A stretch of 23,941 nt of DNA from Streptomyces sp. NRRL S-31 (lineage in GTDB: Bacteria; Actinomycetota; Actinomycetes; Streptomycetales; Streptomycetaceae). Within the stretch, counting starts at the first letter, position 1, and every line of letters starts with the position of its first letter. The notes below the pieces were generated by a model. The model saw nothing but the letters and a program-made list of their open reading frames with translations. It was not told where the DNA came from and made no database searches. Below are positions 6,500 through 13,737 of the stretch, one piece after another. The stretch covers positions 1 to 23,941 of the forward strand of contig NZ_JOCB01000118.1 of the NCBI RefSeq assembly GCF_000718775.1, read 5' to 3'. A program made the translations under genes and the position numbers.

Positions 6500-7198
6500 A
6501 TGGAAGAGATCCCGTCCTACCAGGACAAGAAGTTCGGAAGCATGATTCGGGCAGCGCTGTGGCTGGTCTCCGTCGTGGGGGAGGGCAACATCTTCACCAA
6601 GGCGCAGCTGCGCGAGACGTTCCCGGACGTCGCGCAGATCGACCGCAGGCTGCGGGACCTGCGGGACCACGGCTGGCAGATCGACACGAATCGCGACGAC
6701 CCCTCCCTGCTCCAGCAGGAGCAGCGGTTCGTGGCCAAGGGCGCGGACGTGTGGATCCCCGGCAAGTCGAAGGCGCCGAAGCACAAGAGCAGCCTGACCG
6801 CCGCTCAGCGCGCGAAGGTCCTTCAGGACGACAACCACCTGTGCCGGTCGTGTGGCATCGGTGCCGGCGAGGCGTACGAGGACGGCGGCATCGATCTCGC
6901 CAAGCTCAATGTCTCCCGTCGTAAGGTGCTCCAGTCTGACGGAATCGCGGACTATCAGCTCGTAACGGAGTGCAAGAAGTGCGGGACCGGCGGCGGGGCG
7001 GACCGCGAGGTTGACCTCGGGGCGCTGCTGGGCCATGTCGAGAGCCTCTCGTCGGTGGAGCGGCGTCTCTTCGCGAAGTGGATCGACGCCGACCAGCGTT
7101 CGTTCAGCCCGATCGAGAAGATCTGGGGCGTCTACCGGACGCTGCCCCAGGAGTCGCGCGCAGCGGTGGCGCAGGCCATCGGTGACCTGGCCGACTGA
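6500..7198 (+). CDS. Winged-helix protein with a degenerate HNH-like Cys4 domain
   Basis: 232 aa. Residues about 10-60 look like a winged helix (RAALWLVSVVG, FTKAQLRETFP, IDRRLRDLRDHGWQI). Residues about 97-170 open like an HNH nuclease: a helix ending VLQDDNHLCRSCG, later QLVTECKKCG, so the two zinc-binding CxxC pairs are kept. The stretch that should hold the catalytic His (usually DHI or similar) reads LNVSRRKVLQ, so the fold may be inactive or altered. The C-terminal 60 residues are helical (SLSSVERRLFAKWIDADQR, EKIWGVYRTLP). ATG 6500 follows GGAGG at 5-6 bases. It is the first gene of an operon with the ParB-like protein (56-bp gap) and helicase. A DNA-recognition or effector role is inferred from this context. 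Confidence 0.85.
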   Translation: MEEIPSYQDKKFGSMIRAALWLVSVVGEGNIFTKAQLRETFPDVAQIDRRLRDLRDHGWQIDTNRDDPSLLQQEQRFVAKGADVWIPGKSKAPKHKSSLTAAQRAKVLQDDNHLCRSCGIGAGEAYEDGGIDLAKLNVSRRKVLQSDGIADYQLVTECKKCGTGGGADREVDLGALLGHVESLSSVERRLFAKWIDADQRSFSPIEKIWGVYRTLPQESRAAVAQAIGDLAD

Positions 7199-7200
7199 TC

Positions 7201-7235
7201 CAGGACCGGCAACGCAAGCTGACAGGACCGGCAAC
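7201..7235. repeat. 13-bp direct repeat between the HNH-like and ParB-like genes
   Basis: CAGGACCGGCAAC occurs exactly twice, at 7201-7213 and 7223-7235, in the 56-bp gap just before the ribosome binding site of the ParB-like gene. It may be a small local duplication or a binding site for an operon protein. Confidence 0.7.
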
Positions 7236-7254
7236 AGAAGGGACGAGGAAGAAC

Positions 7255-8688
7255 ATGGTGCGGGAGTTCCCGCCGCCGCCGCGCGCGGAGACGGTCAGTG
7301 AGCTGATCAAGAAGAGGCTGGAGGAGGCGAGGGCCGCAGGTGGCACCCGGGAGACCGTCACGGTCGACTGGAACGGACAGCAGATCCATGTCGACGTGAT
7401 CGACCTGCCGTTGAACGACCTCTATCTCAACCCTGGTACGCACCGGATCCGTGCCCAGCGCAGCCACAAGCCGGACCAGGACCGGAACCTGGACAAGGAC
7501 CCCTTCGGAGAGGCTGGCCAGGACTACCTGCGCAGCCTGCTCCAGGCCAAGCCCTCTGACCCGAATCTGCGGGATCCCGACTTCGACAAGCTGAAGGAGG
7601 ACCTGGACAAGTTCGGCCAGAACGAACCCGGGTTGGTGACCCACCACGGCGTCCTGGTGAACGGCAACACGCGTGCTGTCGCCCTGCGGGAGCTGCACAA
7701 GCAGTCGATGAGGGTAGGCGTACTCCCGTCGTCGTTCACGCAGGCCGACATCGACGCCGTGGAGCTGGCGCTCCAGCTCCGCCAGGACCAGCGGCGCGAC
7801 TACTCGTACATCAACCGGCTGATCGCCATGGAAGAGCAGGCGGCGATGGGCCGGACGCCCGAGCAGATCGCCAAGGAGTTCCGGATCCGGACGGCGACCT
7901 ACCACCAGGAGCGGTGGATTCTCAGCACGATCAAGGAGCTGAACAACCGCAGTGCGAGCGGTGGGGGAGTCGCGTTGAGGCTCGTTGACTGGGAGGGGGC
8001 GCAGGAGCGTCTCAAGGAACTTCAGCGTCTGTACGCGAAGTTGGAGACTCTGGACCGGGACCAGGCTGAAATCGTGAAGGAGCGGCGTCTGGCCGCGATC
8101 CTGCTGAACTTCTCGAAGACGGACCTGCGGCACATCGATGAGGCGTTCCTGAAGGAGGGGTACCTGGAGGAGGTGCTGCCGCCTGAACTGGCCGACAGCG
8201 GGACCGCTGCCCAGCCCGAGTCGGTGTCCATCCCCGGGTTGGACCTGGAGGTGCCGGCGACCACGTCGGCCGTATCGGCGGCCCGTGCGCTGAACGACCG
8301 TATTCTCCGGGCCGCAGCTATGGTCCGCGATACCAGCGCAGGGCTGCCCGACAGCGAAAAGTCCTCGGCTCAGGCCCTGCTCGACCAGGCTAAGGACGCC
8401 TTCGACCAGGCAATCGAGAACGCCGGCCGTGACGCCCGGCTCCGTAAGCGCAAGCAGCTCGCGCCGGCCCGGCTCGCGGACGCGTGCGTCAACATCGACC
8501 AGTGCGTCATCGAGCTGGTTCAGGCACGCACCTCGAACAGCCTGGACGAGGAGGCCTTCGACGAGGCCGTACTCAAGCTCCGGGGCAGTCTGCGCAAGCT
8601 CGCCCAGCAGGCCGGGCGCGGGATCCCGAACCCCGGCGACGGTGTCTCCTGGCTCCTCGCAGCCGCCACCGCGGAGGGCACCCAGTGA
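7255..8688 (+). CDS. ParB/sulfiredoxin-fold-like protein of the putative defence operon
   Basis: 477 aa. A ParB-like N-terminal domain spans roughly residues 35-170: a beta-rich opening (VDWNGQQIHVDVIDLPLNDLYLNP), then FGQNEPGLVTHHGVLVNGNTRAVALREL. The NGNTR motif (136-140) is at the place of the ParB box that binds or cleaves nucleotides in this fold. Residues about 175-250 include an HTH-like part (RTPEQIAKEFRIRTATYHQERW). The remainder is long, charged and helical (DRDQAEIVKERRLAAIL, RDARLRKRKQLAPARLADAC). ATG 7255 is preceded by GAGGAAG. Its TGA overlaps the GTG start of the helicase gene by four bases, so the two are co-translated. In restriction-like systems ParB-fold proteins act as nucleases, CTP/ATP switches or target sensors; which applies is not visible. 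Confidence 0.87.
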   Translation: MVREFPPPPRAETVSELIKKRLEEARAAGGTRETVTVDWNGQQIHVDVIDLPLNDLYLNPGTHRIRAQRSHKPDQDRNLDKDPFGEAGQDYLRSLLQAKPSDPNLRDPDFDKLKEDLDKFGQNEPGLVTHHGVLVNGNTRAVALRELHKQSMRVGVLPSSFTQADIDAVELALQLRQDQRRDYSYINRLIAMEEQAAMGRTPEQIAKEFRIRTATYHQERWILSTIKELNNRSASGGGVALRLVDWEGAQERLKELQRLYAKLETLDRDQAEIVKERRLAAILLNFSKTDLRHIDEAFLKEGYLEEVLPPELADSGTAAQPESVSIPGLDLEVPATTSAVSAARALNDRILRAAAMVRDTSAGLPDSEKSSAQALLDQAKDAFDQAIENAGRDARLRKRKQLAPARLADACVNIDQCVIELVQARTSNSLDEEAFDEAVLKLRGSLRKLAQQAGRGIPNPGDGVSWLLAAATAEGTQ

Positions 8689-10490
8689 CGGAAACGTCCC
8701 TGCACCTCGGGTTCGATGATTCGCGCACCCGGGTGGTCCTGCGGACCACTGAGCAGTACCGGCAGGACCTCGTCCAGCTGGCCGGCCGGTTCCGTACCGG
8801 CGGCCAGCTGGGCCCGCTCTCCGCCTCAGTGGCGCTGGACGAACTCCTGGTGAACCTGCCCGTCCTCAGCGGCTGGCCCGACCGGGCCGGTGTGGAGTGG
8901 GCCCCGGAACTCCGGAAGCTCGTCTCTGGAGTGGTCAAGGACTCCAGGCTGGTCGAAGAGCGGCTGGCCGACTCCGCGGTGCCCCCGGAGGTCGCTGCCG
9001 ATGACGTACTGAGCATGCTTGGAGAGACCTGGAAGGAAGACCTCAACGCCTTCCAGCGCCGGGACGTCGCCAAGCTCCTTTCCCTCGGGCACGGAGCGAA
9101 CTTCAGCGTGCCCGGTGCCGGCAAGACCCGTGTGGCGCTCGCGGTCTATGCCGCTCAGCGGGCCAGGGGCGCCGCCAGCAGACTGTTGGTGGTCTGCCCG
9201 AAGTCGGCTTATGAGTCGTGGCGCTACGAGACCGCCGTCTGCTTCAACTACCCGCTGCGCACCCATGTGCTCGACGGTTCTCTGGACGAGTGGGCCGAGG
9301 TGCTCATCGTCAACTATGAGCGGCTGGACCGCTCGCTGCCGCTCCTGGCGAACTGGCTCAAAGCCGCCCCTTCGATGATCATCCTTGATGAGGCCCACCG
9401 GATGAAGCTGGGCGCGCGGGGCACGTACGGTGCCGCATGCATGGCGCTGGGTCCGCTCGCCGAACGCCGTCTCATCCTGACCGGGACGCCCGCTCCGAAC
9501 GGTGCCAAAGACCTGGAGAACCTTATGGGCTTCGTCTGGCCGGGCCACGGCCAGCGGGCGGTGACCCGGGCGGTAGCGGGCGGAGACCTCGCCTACGCGA
9601 GCACGGTGCTGCGGCCGCTGTTCACCCGGACAACCAAGCAGGAACTCGGCCTGCCGCCGATGACGCTACGAATGCGCTACGTCGACATGCCGGCCCTGCA
9701 CGCCGAAATCTACAGTTCCCTGGTGGGCGGCATGTCCAACGGCACCGCACGCGATGACCTCAGTGCGCTCGGCAAGACAGCGCTCCGTCTGCTGATGGCG
9801 GCGACCAGCCCGGCCCTGCTGCTGGAAGGCGCCACCAAGCACGAGCCGCTCGTTTACCAGTTGCCCCCGCTGGAGATCCCGGCCGGCAGCTCCTTGTATT
9901 CGCTGATGCAGGACCTGCCGGACTACGAGCTGTCCCCCAAGTACAAGGAGGCGCTGGCGATCATCGCCGAAAATGCCGCGCAGGGCCGTAAGACCCTGGT
10001 GTGGACGACTTTCGTGCGCAGCCTGACCACCCTGGCCCAGATGCTTCAGAAGTACAGCCCTGCCGTGGTGTACGGCGGCACGCCCGACAGGGAGGAGCAA
10101 CTGCGCCGCTTTCGTGAGGACCCCAGCTGCATGGTTCTGATCTCCAACCCGGCGACTCTGGGAGAGGGGATCAGTCTCCACCACGTGTGCCATGACGCGG
10201 TCTACGTGGACCGGGACTTCATGGCGGGCCGCTACCTTCAGAGTCTGGACCGGATCCATCGGCTCGGTCTTGCTCCGGACACCGAGACGCGGGTCACTGT
10301 GATCGCGGCACGCGGCACGATCGACGAAGTCGTCGAGGTGCGGCTGGATCAGAAGCTCGAGTTCATGGGCCGCATCCTTGACGACCCCACCGTGCAGCAA
10401 CTTGCCGACCTCGAGGAAGAGCCCTCCGTGGCGGCTGGACTGGCGCCTGGGGACATCGAGGCGCTGCTGCGGCACATCGGCGGTGTGTAG
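8685..10490 (+). CDS. SNF2-type DEAH-box helicase / translocase
   Basis: 601 aa from GTG 8685, which shares GTGA with the stop of the ParB-like gene. The N-terminal 120 residues are an unrecognised helical region. The helicase core follows: Walker A VPGAGKT (142-148), motif Ia LLVVCPKSAYESW, DEAH at 235-238, motif III LILTGTPAPNG. The C-terminal RecA lobe has KTLVWTTFVRSLTTL, motif V ISNPATLGEGISLHH (from about 486) and motif VI LDRIHRLG (about 521-528). This is an SF2 SNF2/Rad54-like double-stranded-DNA translocase with all key motifs intact. No nuclease domain is evident, so cleavage would need a partner. It ends with a hairpin starting at its stop codon. Confidence 0.94.
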   Translation: MTETSLHLGFDDSRTRVVLRTTEQYRQDLVQLAGRFRTGGQLGPLSASVALDELLVNLPVLSGWPDRAGVEWAPELRKLVSGVVKDSRLVEERLADSAVPPEVAADDVLSMLGETWKEDLNAFQRRDVAKLLSLGHGANFSVPGAGKTRVALAVYAAQRARGAASRLLVVCPKSAYESWRYETAVCFNYPLRTHVLDGSLDEWAEVLIVNYERLDRSLPLLANWLKAAPSMIILDEAHRMKLGARGTYGAACMALGPLAERRLILTGTPAPNGAKDLENLMGFVWPGHGQRAVTRAVAGGDLAYASTVLRPLFTRTTKQELGLPPMTLRMRYVDMPALHAEIYSSLVGGMSNGTARDDLSALGKTALRLLMAATSPALLLEGATKHEPLVYQLPPLEIPAGSSLYSLMQDLPDYELSPKYKEALAIIAENAAQGRKTLVWTTFVRSLTTLAQMLQKYSPAVVYGGTPDREEQLRRFREDPSCMVLISNPATLGEGISLHHVCHDAVYVDRDFMAGRYLQSLDRIHRLGLAPDTETRVTVIAARGTIDEVVEVRLDQKLEFMGRILDDPTVQQLADLEEEPSVAAGLAPGDIEALLRHIGGV

Positions 10491-10528
10491 GGCGGCCGCT
10501 GCCTGCACGCGCTGTGCGTGGGCCGCCC
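10490..10528 (+). terminator. Hairpin at the end of the HNH-like/ParB/helicase operon
   Basis: Outer arms GGGCGGCC (10490-10497) and GGCCGCCC (10521-10528) pair perfectly. An inner stem CACGC (10506-10510) / GCGTG (10516-10520) is nested inside. It starts in the stop codon of the helicase. There is no T-run, as usual in this group. Confidence 0.6.
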
Positions 10529-10587
10529 TGTAGCACTTGCCGAGAAGTCTGGTGAGTGAGATCACAGGGTGTGCGGTGTTCCGTGCC

Positions 10588-10621
10588 CTCAGCCCTGGCC
10601 ACCGAGGTGGCCTGGGCTGAG
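10588..10621. repeat. 34-bp near-perfect palindrome upstream of the methyltransferase gene
   Basis: Two 16-base arms, 10588-10603 (starting CTCAGCCCTGGCC) and 10606-10621 (ending GGCCTGGGCTGAG), are reverse complements except for one T-T mismatch, with GA at the centre. It lies 102 bp before the methyltransferase start and 97 bp after the helicase stop. It could be a second terminator, or an operator for the methyltransferase or a regulator. Confidence 0.85.
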
Positions 10622-10723
10622 ACAGTGGGAGACTCGTGGGTGTTGAGTGCTCAAGGGCCAGCAAGTGATCATGGGCTCTGCGACACTTGACCTCGGTTTT
10701 GAGTCAATCCTGGAAGGAACGCT

Positions 10724-12082
10724 ATGAGCGCCAGCGGTCGTGAGCGTCCGCAGTTCACCCGGCCACTGACCTCGGTGGAGATCTGTGCCGGTGCGGGCGG
10801 GCAAGCCGTTGGGCTGCACAGCGCGGGCTTCGACCACCTTGCTCTCGTGGAGTGGGACGCGCATGCAGTGGCCACCCTCCGGGCGAACGTGGCCAAGTGG
10901 CCGGGGTGGGGCGAAGGGCAGGCCGATGGGCTTGAGCCCATGGATGTGAAGGAATTCCTCAAGCCGGATGCGGATGCGGATGCTGGCCTGGAGACTGGAG
11001 GGGAAAGGCTGGATTTGCTGGCCGGTGGCGTTCCGTGCCCCCCGTTCTCGCTGGCTGGCAAGCGCTTGGGTAAAGATGACGAGCGTGACCTCTTCCCGGA
11101 TGCACTGAGGATTATCCGCCAACTCCTGCCGCGGGCCGTGATGATTGAGAATGTCCGGGGAATTCTAGAGCCTCCGGAGTTCTTCATTGACTACCGCCGG
11201 GATATCCTGAGTGAGCTGCGTGAGCTGGGATATCTGGTCCCGGAAATCAAGGCCAGCTGGTCCGCTGTTGAACAGGATCGTGTTATGCGGAAAGTCTGGC
11301 GCCGTATCGACGCGAGTAAATTCGGTGTCCCGCAGCTGCGTCCGCGAGCCATCCTGGTGCTGATCCATAAAGATGTGCTGGAAGAGACCGGTGCTGAGTT
11401 CGTGTGGCCAAGCAGAGTCAAGGGAGAACAAGCGACAGTCGTCGGAGAGCTTGCCGCGAGCATGGAGGCGCGCTGCCGGATGTACTGGGACAAGAATGTC
11501 CACGGTGAGCGGGCGAAGCCGGGAGAGCGTACAGGGCAGGATGTTTTCAAGGACTGGCTGCGTGCGGCTTCCACGGCGGCAGAGCTGGGCCGGGGTGTTG
11601 CTCCTACCCTCGTTGGAGGGTCGAAGAAGCATGGTGGCGCGGACCTCGGGCCGACCCGGGCCAAGCGGGCCTGGGAGCTTCTGGGTGTGGACGGCATGGG
11701 TGTCGCCAACGAGCCCGGGAAATGCGATCCGGAGCGGGACCTCTTCCGTCCTGCTGGTCCCATGCTGACGGTAGAGCAGGCCGCGATTATCCAGGGCTTC
11801 CCCGAGGGCTGGAAGTTCCAGGGGAGGAAGACGGCTCAGTACCGGCAGGTGGGGAACGCTTTCCCGCCTCCGGTGGCTGAGGCGGTGGGGCGTGCTATTG
11901 CGGCAGTGCTCAGGCCTGAGCTCCGCGATGAACTTCTCTGCGATTATGAACTGGACGCCAACGATGGTACGTCGGTCGTACCGCATCCAGAGCAGATGGC
12001 CATTCCGGTGTCAGGTACGTCTATCGTCAGCGTCCCGTCGGTGGCGGACAGCCGCGGCGATCTTGTCAGCGCAGGCGTCTGA
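10724..12082 (+). CDS. DNA (cytosine-5-)-methyltransferase, Dcm/type II class
   Basis: 452 aa. All main C5-methyltransferase motifs are in order: motif I EICAGAGGQAVGL (Cys21), motif IV GGVPCPPFS with catalytic Cys105, motif VI ENV at 142-144, motif VIII QLRPR at 204-208, motif IX LTVEQAAIIQGFP, motif X QVGNAFPPPVAEA. The variable target-recognition region lies between VIII and IX (about 215-375) and includes GGSKKHGGADLGPTRAK. The enzyme transfers a methyl group from S-adenosylmethionine to cytosine C5 in a specific sequence; the target cannot be read from the sequence. ATG 10724 follows GGAAGGA. Residues 81-87 contain DADADA from a GATGCG triplication. Its 3' end overlaps the convergent vsr-like gene by 72 bp. 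It likely protects host DNA from the adjacent operon (inference). Confidence 0.95.
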   Translation: MSASGRERPQFTRPLTSVEICAGAGGQAVGLHSAGFDHLALVEWDAHAVATLRANVAKWPGWGEGQADGLEPMDVKEFLKPDADADAGLETGGERLDLLAGGVPCPPFSLAGKRLGKDDERDLFPDALRIIRQLLPRAVMIENVRGILEPPEFFIDYRRDILSELRELGYLVPEIKASWSAVEQDRVMRKVWRRIDASKFGVPQLRPRAILVLIHKDVLEETGAEFVWPSRVKGEQATVVGELAASMEARCRMYWDKNVHGERAKPGERTGQDVFKDWLRAASTAAELGRGVAPTLVGGSKKHGGADLGPTRAKRAWELLGVDGMGVANEPGKCDPERDLFRPAGPMLTVEQAAIIQGFPEGWKFQGRKTAQYRQVGNAFPPPVAEAVGRAIAAVLRPELRDELLCDYELDANDGTSVVPHPEQMAIPVSGTSIVSVPSVADSRGDLVSAGV

Positions 12083-12475
12083 CGGCTCGTGCTCCCAGAA
12101 GCGGAGCACGAGCCACCCGGCGTTCCTGAGGCGCTGATCCGTGTCCCGGTCCCGTTCTACGTTGCGGATCACCTTTTCCGACCAGTAGCCGGAATTGGTT
12201 CTGGGCGGGACGTAGTGCTCGGGGCAGCCGTGCCAATAACAGCCGTCGATGAACACGGCCACCTTTGCCGGACGGAAGACCATGTCCGCCGTCCGGCGGA
12301 GGTCCGGCAAGGGGCGTGCGGCGACGCGGTAGCGCAGACCTCGGGCGTGAACCAACCGCCGGATCAGCGTTTCCGGCTTGGTGTCCCGGCTACGGATCGC
12401 CTGCATGTTGCGACGACGTGCCGCGGACGAGGCCCAGGAGCCTTCCGGCGGTATCCACAGGGGGTCTTCGGACAC
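12011..12475 (-). CDS. vsr: Very-short-patch-repair (Vsr) DNA mismatch endonuclease
   Basis: 154 aa. The Vsr fold is clear: MQAIRSRDTKPETLIRRLVHARGL, then RRTADMVF with the catalytic Asp64 (equivalent to Asp51 of the E. coli enzyme), VAVFIDGCYWHGCPEH with zinc-binding Cys/His residues, WSEKVIRNVERDRD, and GWLVLRFWEHE. Vsr nicks at T:G mismatches made by deamination of 5-methylcytosine, so it pairs naturally with the neighbouring methyltransferase. A restriction role is possible for some Vsr-like proteins. The start is GTG 12475 with no ribosome binding site; TAGGCT at 12483-12488 lies seven bases upstream, suggesting a leaderless mRNA. Met24 is an alternative start. Convergent with, and overlapping, the methyltransferase gene. 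Confidence 0.94.
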   Translation of the reverse strand: MSEDPLWIPPEGSWASSAARRRNMQAIRSRDTKPETLIRRLVHARGLRYRVAARPLPDLRRTADMVFRPAKVAVFIDGCYWHGCPEHYVPPRTNSGYWSEKVIRNVERDRDTDQRLRNAGWLVLRFWEHEPSDACADKIAAAVRHRRDADDRRT

Positions 12476-12499
12476 GTTCGCAAGCCTAGTCCGCTGACT

Positions 12500-13510
12500 T
12501 CAGGCTCCGTGACAGACCGCGTAGGTGCTCCCGGCGCCGCACCAGCACTCCACCCCCCGCTCAGGCGGCCAAGCCGTGGCGCGGCCCCGTGATGCCAGCG
12601 TCGTCGCGTACTGCGGGAGCAGGGTCGCGTCGTCCGGGGACGTGCCCTCCGATGCCGCGAAGGCCTCGTACGAGGGGACGGTGCCCGTGACGATGCCCAG
12701 GTTGGGGGTGCCGGAGCCGGCGAGTTCGCGGAGGGAGGACTCTATGGTCGTCAGGTGCTCGGTGTGGGACGGGTACTCGGCCGACAGGGCCGGGTAGGTC
12801 GAGAGGAGTTCGGCCAGTTCCGGTGCCGGCCAGTGGAGGACCGCCACCGGGAACGGGCGGGAGAGGGCTGCTCGGTAGGCGCCCAGTTCGGCGCGGAGGC
12901 GGGAGATCTCCGCCTCCAGTTCCGCCGGGTTGTCCGAGCCCAGGGACCACACCCGTTTCGGGTCGTGGAGTTCGTCCAGGGGAACCGGGGACGTGTGCAG
13001 GGTGTCCGCCAGGGTGTCCCAGTCGTCGTGCGGCAGGCCCAGCATGCGGCGGACGCGGTGGCGGCCGTAGAGGACGGGGTGCAGGGCGGGGGAGGGCTCC
13101 GTCGCGTCCGGCAGCAGCAGGCGTGCCGCCTCGGTGAAGGTCTCCGCGGCCGCTTCCAGCTCGTCGTGGGACTCCAGGGCCTCCGCCACGATCACCCAGG
13201 GGCCCGGGTCACGGGGGGCCGTGGCGCGGATGCCGTCGATGATCGCCCTGGCCTCCGCCTCGTGGCCGTACTCCCAGAGGTTGGACGCCTTCAGGGCCCG
13301 TACCAGGTGGGGATCGTCCAGCCCCGCCGACGAGCCGAGCAGGCGGTCGTAGAGCGTGGTCGCCGCGGGGCGGTCGCCGGACAGCTCCAGGTGGGCCGCC
13401 GCCCGGAGCAGCAGGGTCTCGGCGTCCTCGGGGTACAGGCCGGCGGTTCGCTCCAGGCGTGCCGCTTCGGCGGAGTGGTCGACGTTCTCGGCAGGCGTGT
13501 CGGGGCGCAT
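12500..13510 (-). CDS. TPR-like protein with C-terminal SEC-C zinc motif
   Basis: 336 aa. The N-terminal 150 residues are helical repeats of TPR type (EAARLERTAGLYPEDAETLLLRAAAHLELSG, then HEAEARAIIDGIRATAP, ELEAAAETFTEAARLLL). A middle alpha/beta region includes AELEAEISRLRAELGAYRAAL. The C-terminus CWCGAGSTYAVCHG is a SEC-C motif (C-x-C-x8-C-H), the small zinc finger also found at the end of SecA. Such proteins are common in streptomycetes with unknown function. ATG 13510 is chosen at the start of the conserved protein; a longer frame to 13540 is unlikely. It ends 24 bp before the Vsr start on the same strand. High GC bias suggests it lies outside the accessory island. Confidence 0.88.
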   Translation of the reverse strand: MRPDTPAENVDHSAEAARLERTAGLYPEDAETLLLRAAAHLELSGDRPAATTLYDRLLGSSAGLDDPHLVRALKASNLWEYGHEAEARAIIDGIRATAPRDPGPWVIVAEALESHDELEAAAETFTEAARLLLPDATEPSPALHPVLYGRHRVRRMLGLPHDDWDTLADTLHTSPVPLDELHDPKRVWSLGSDNPAELEAEISRLRAELGAYRAALSRPFPVAVLHWPAPELAELLSTYPALSAEYPSHTEHLTTIESSLRELAGSGTPNLGIVTGTVPSYEAFAASEGTSPDDATLLPQYATTLASRGRATAWPPERGVECWCGAGSTYAVCHGA

Positions 13511-13737
13511 GGGGGACACCGTACTGCCGCGCGGTGACAAAAGTGAGGCGCGGTGGGGGAGGGGACGGGCACGGGGGGCGGCGGTGAGCGCGCCGGGTGG
13601 TCGGGGTACGGGGCCCGGGTGCCGGTGGGCGTGCGGGGCCTCCCGCCGTGGGGGAGGGTGTTCCGCCGCCGTGCCTCTGGCAGGTTGCGGGCGCCGCGCC
13701 TATCGTGCGGGCGGCTCCGGTGGGAGATGGGCTGCGG

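Noticed and set aside
10724..12475. Simple orphan dcm-vsr pair unrelated to the upstream operon
   Set aside because: It cannot be excluded, but shared base composition, tight packing and complementary functions favour one locus; kept as a stated alternative test instead.
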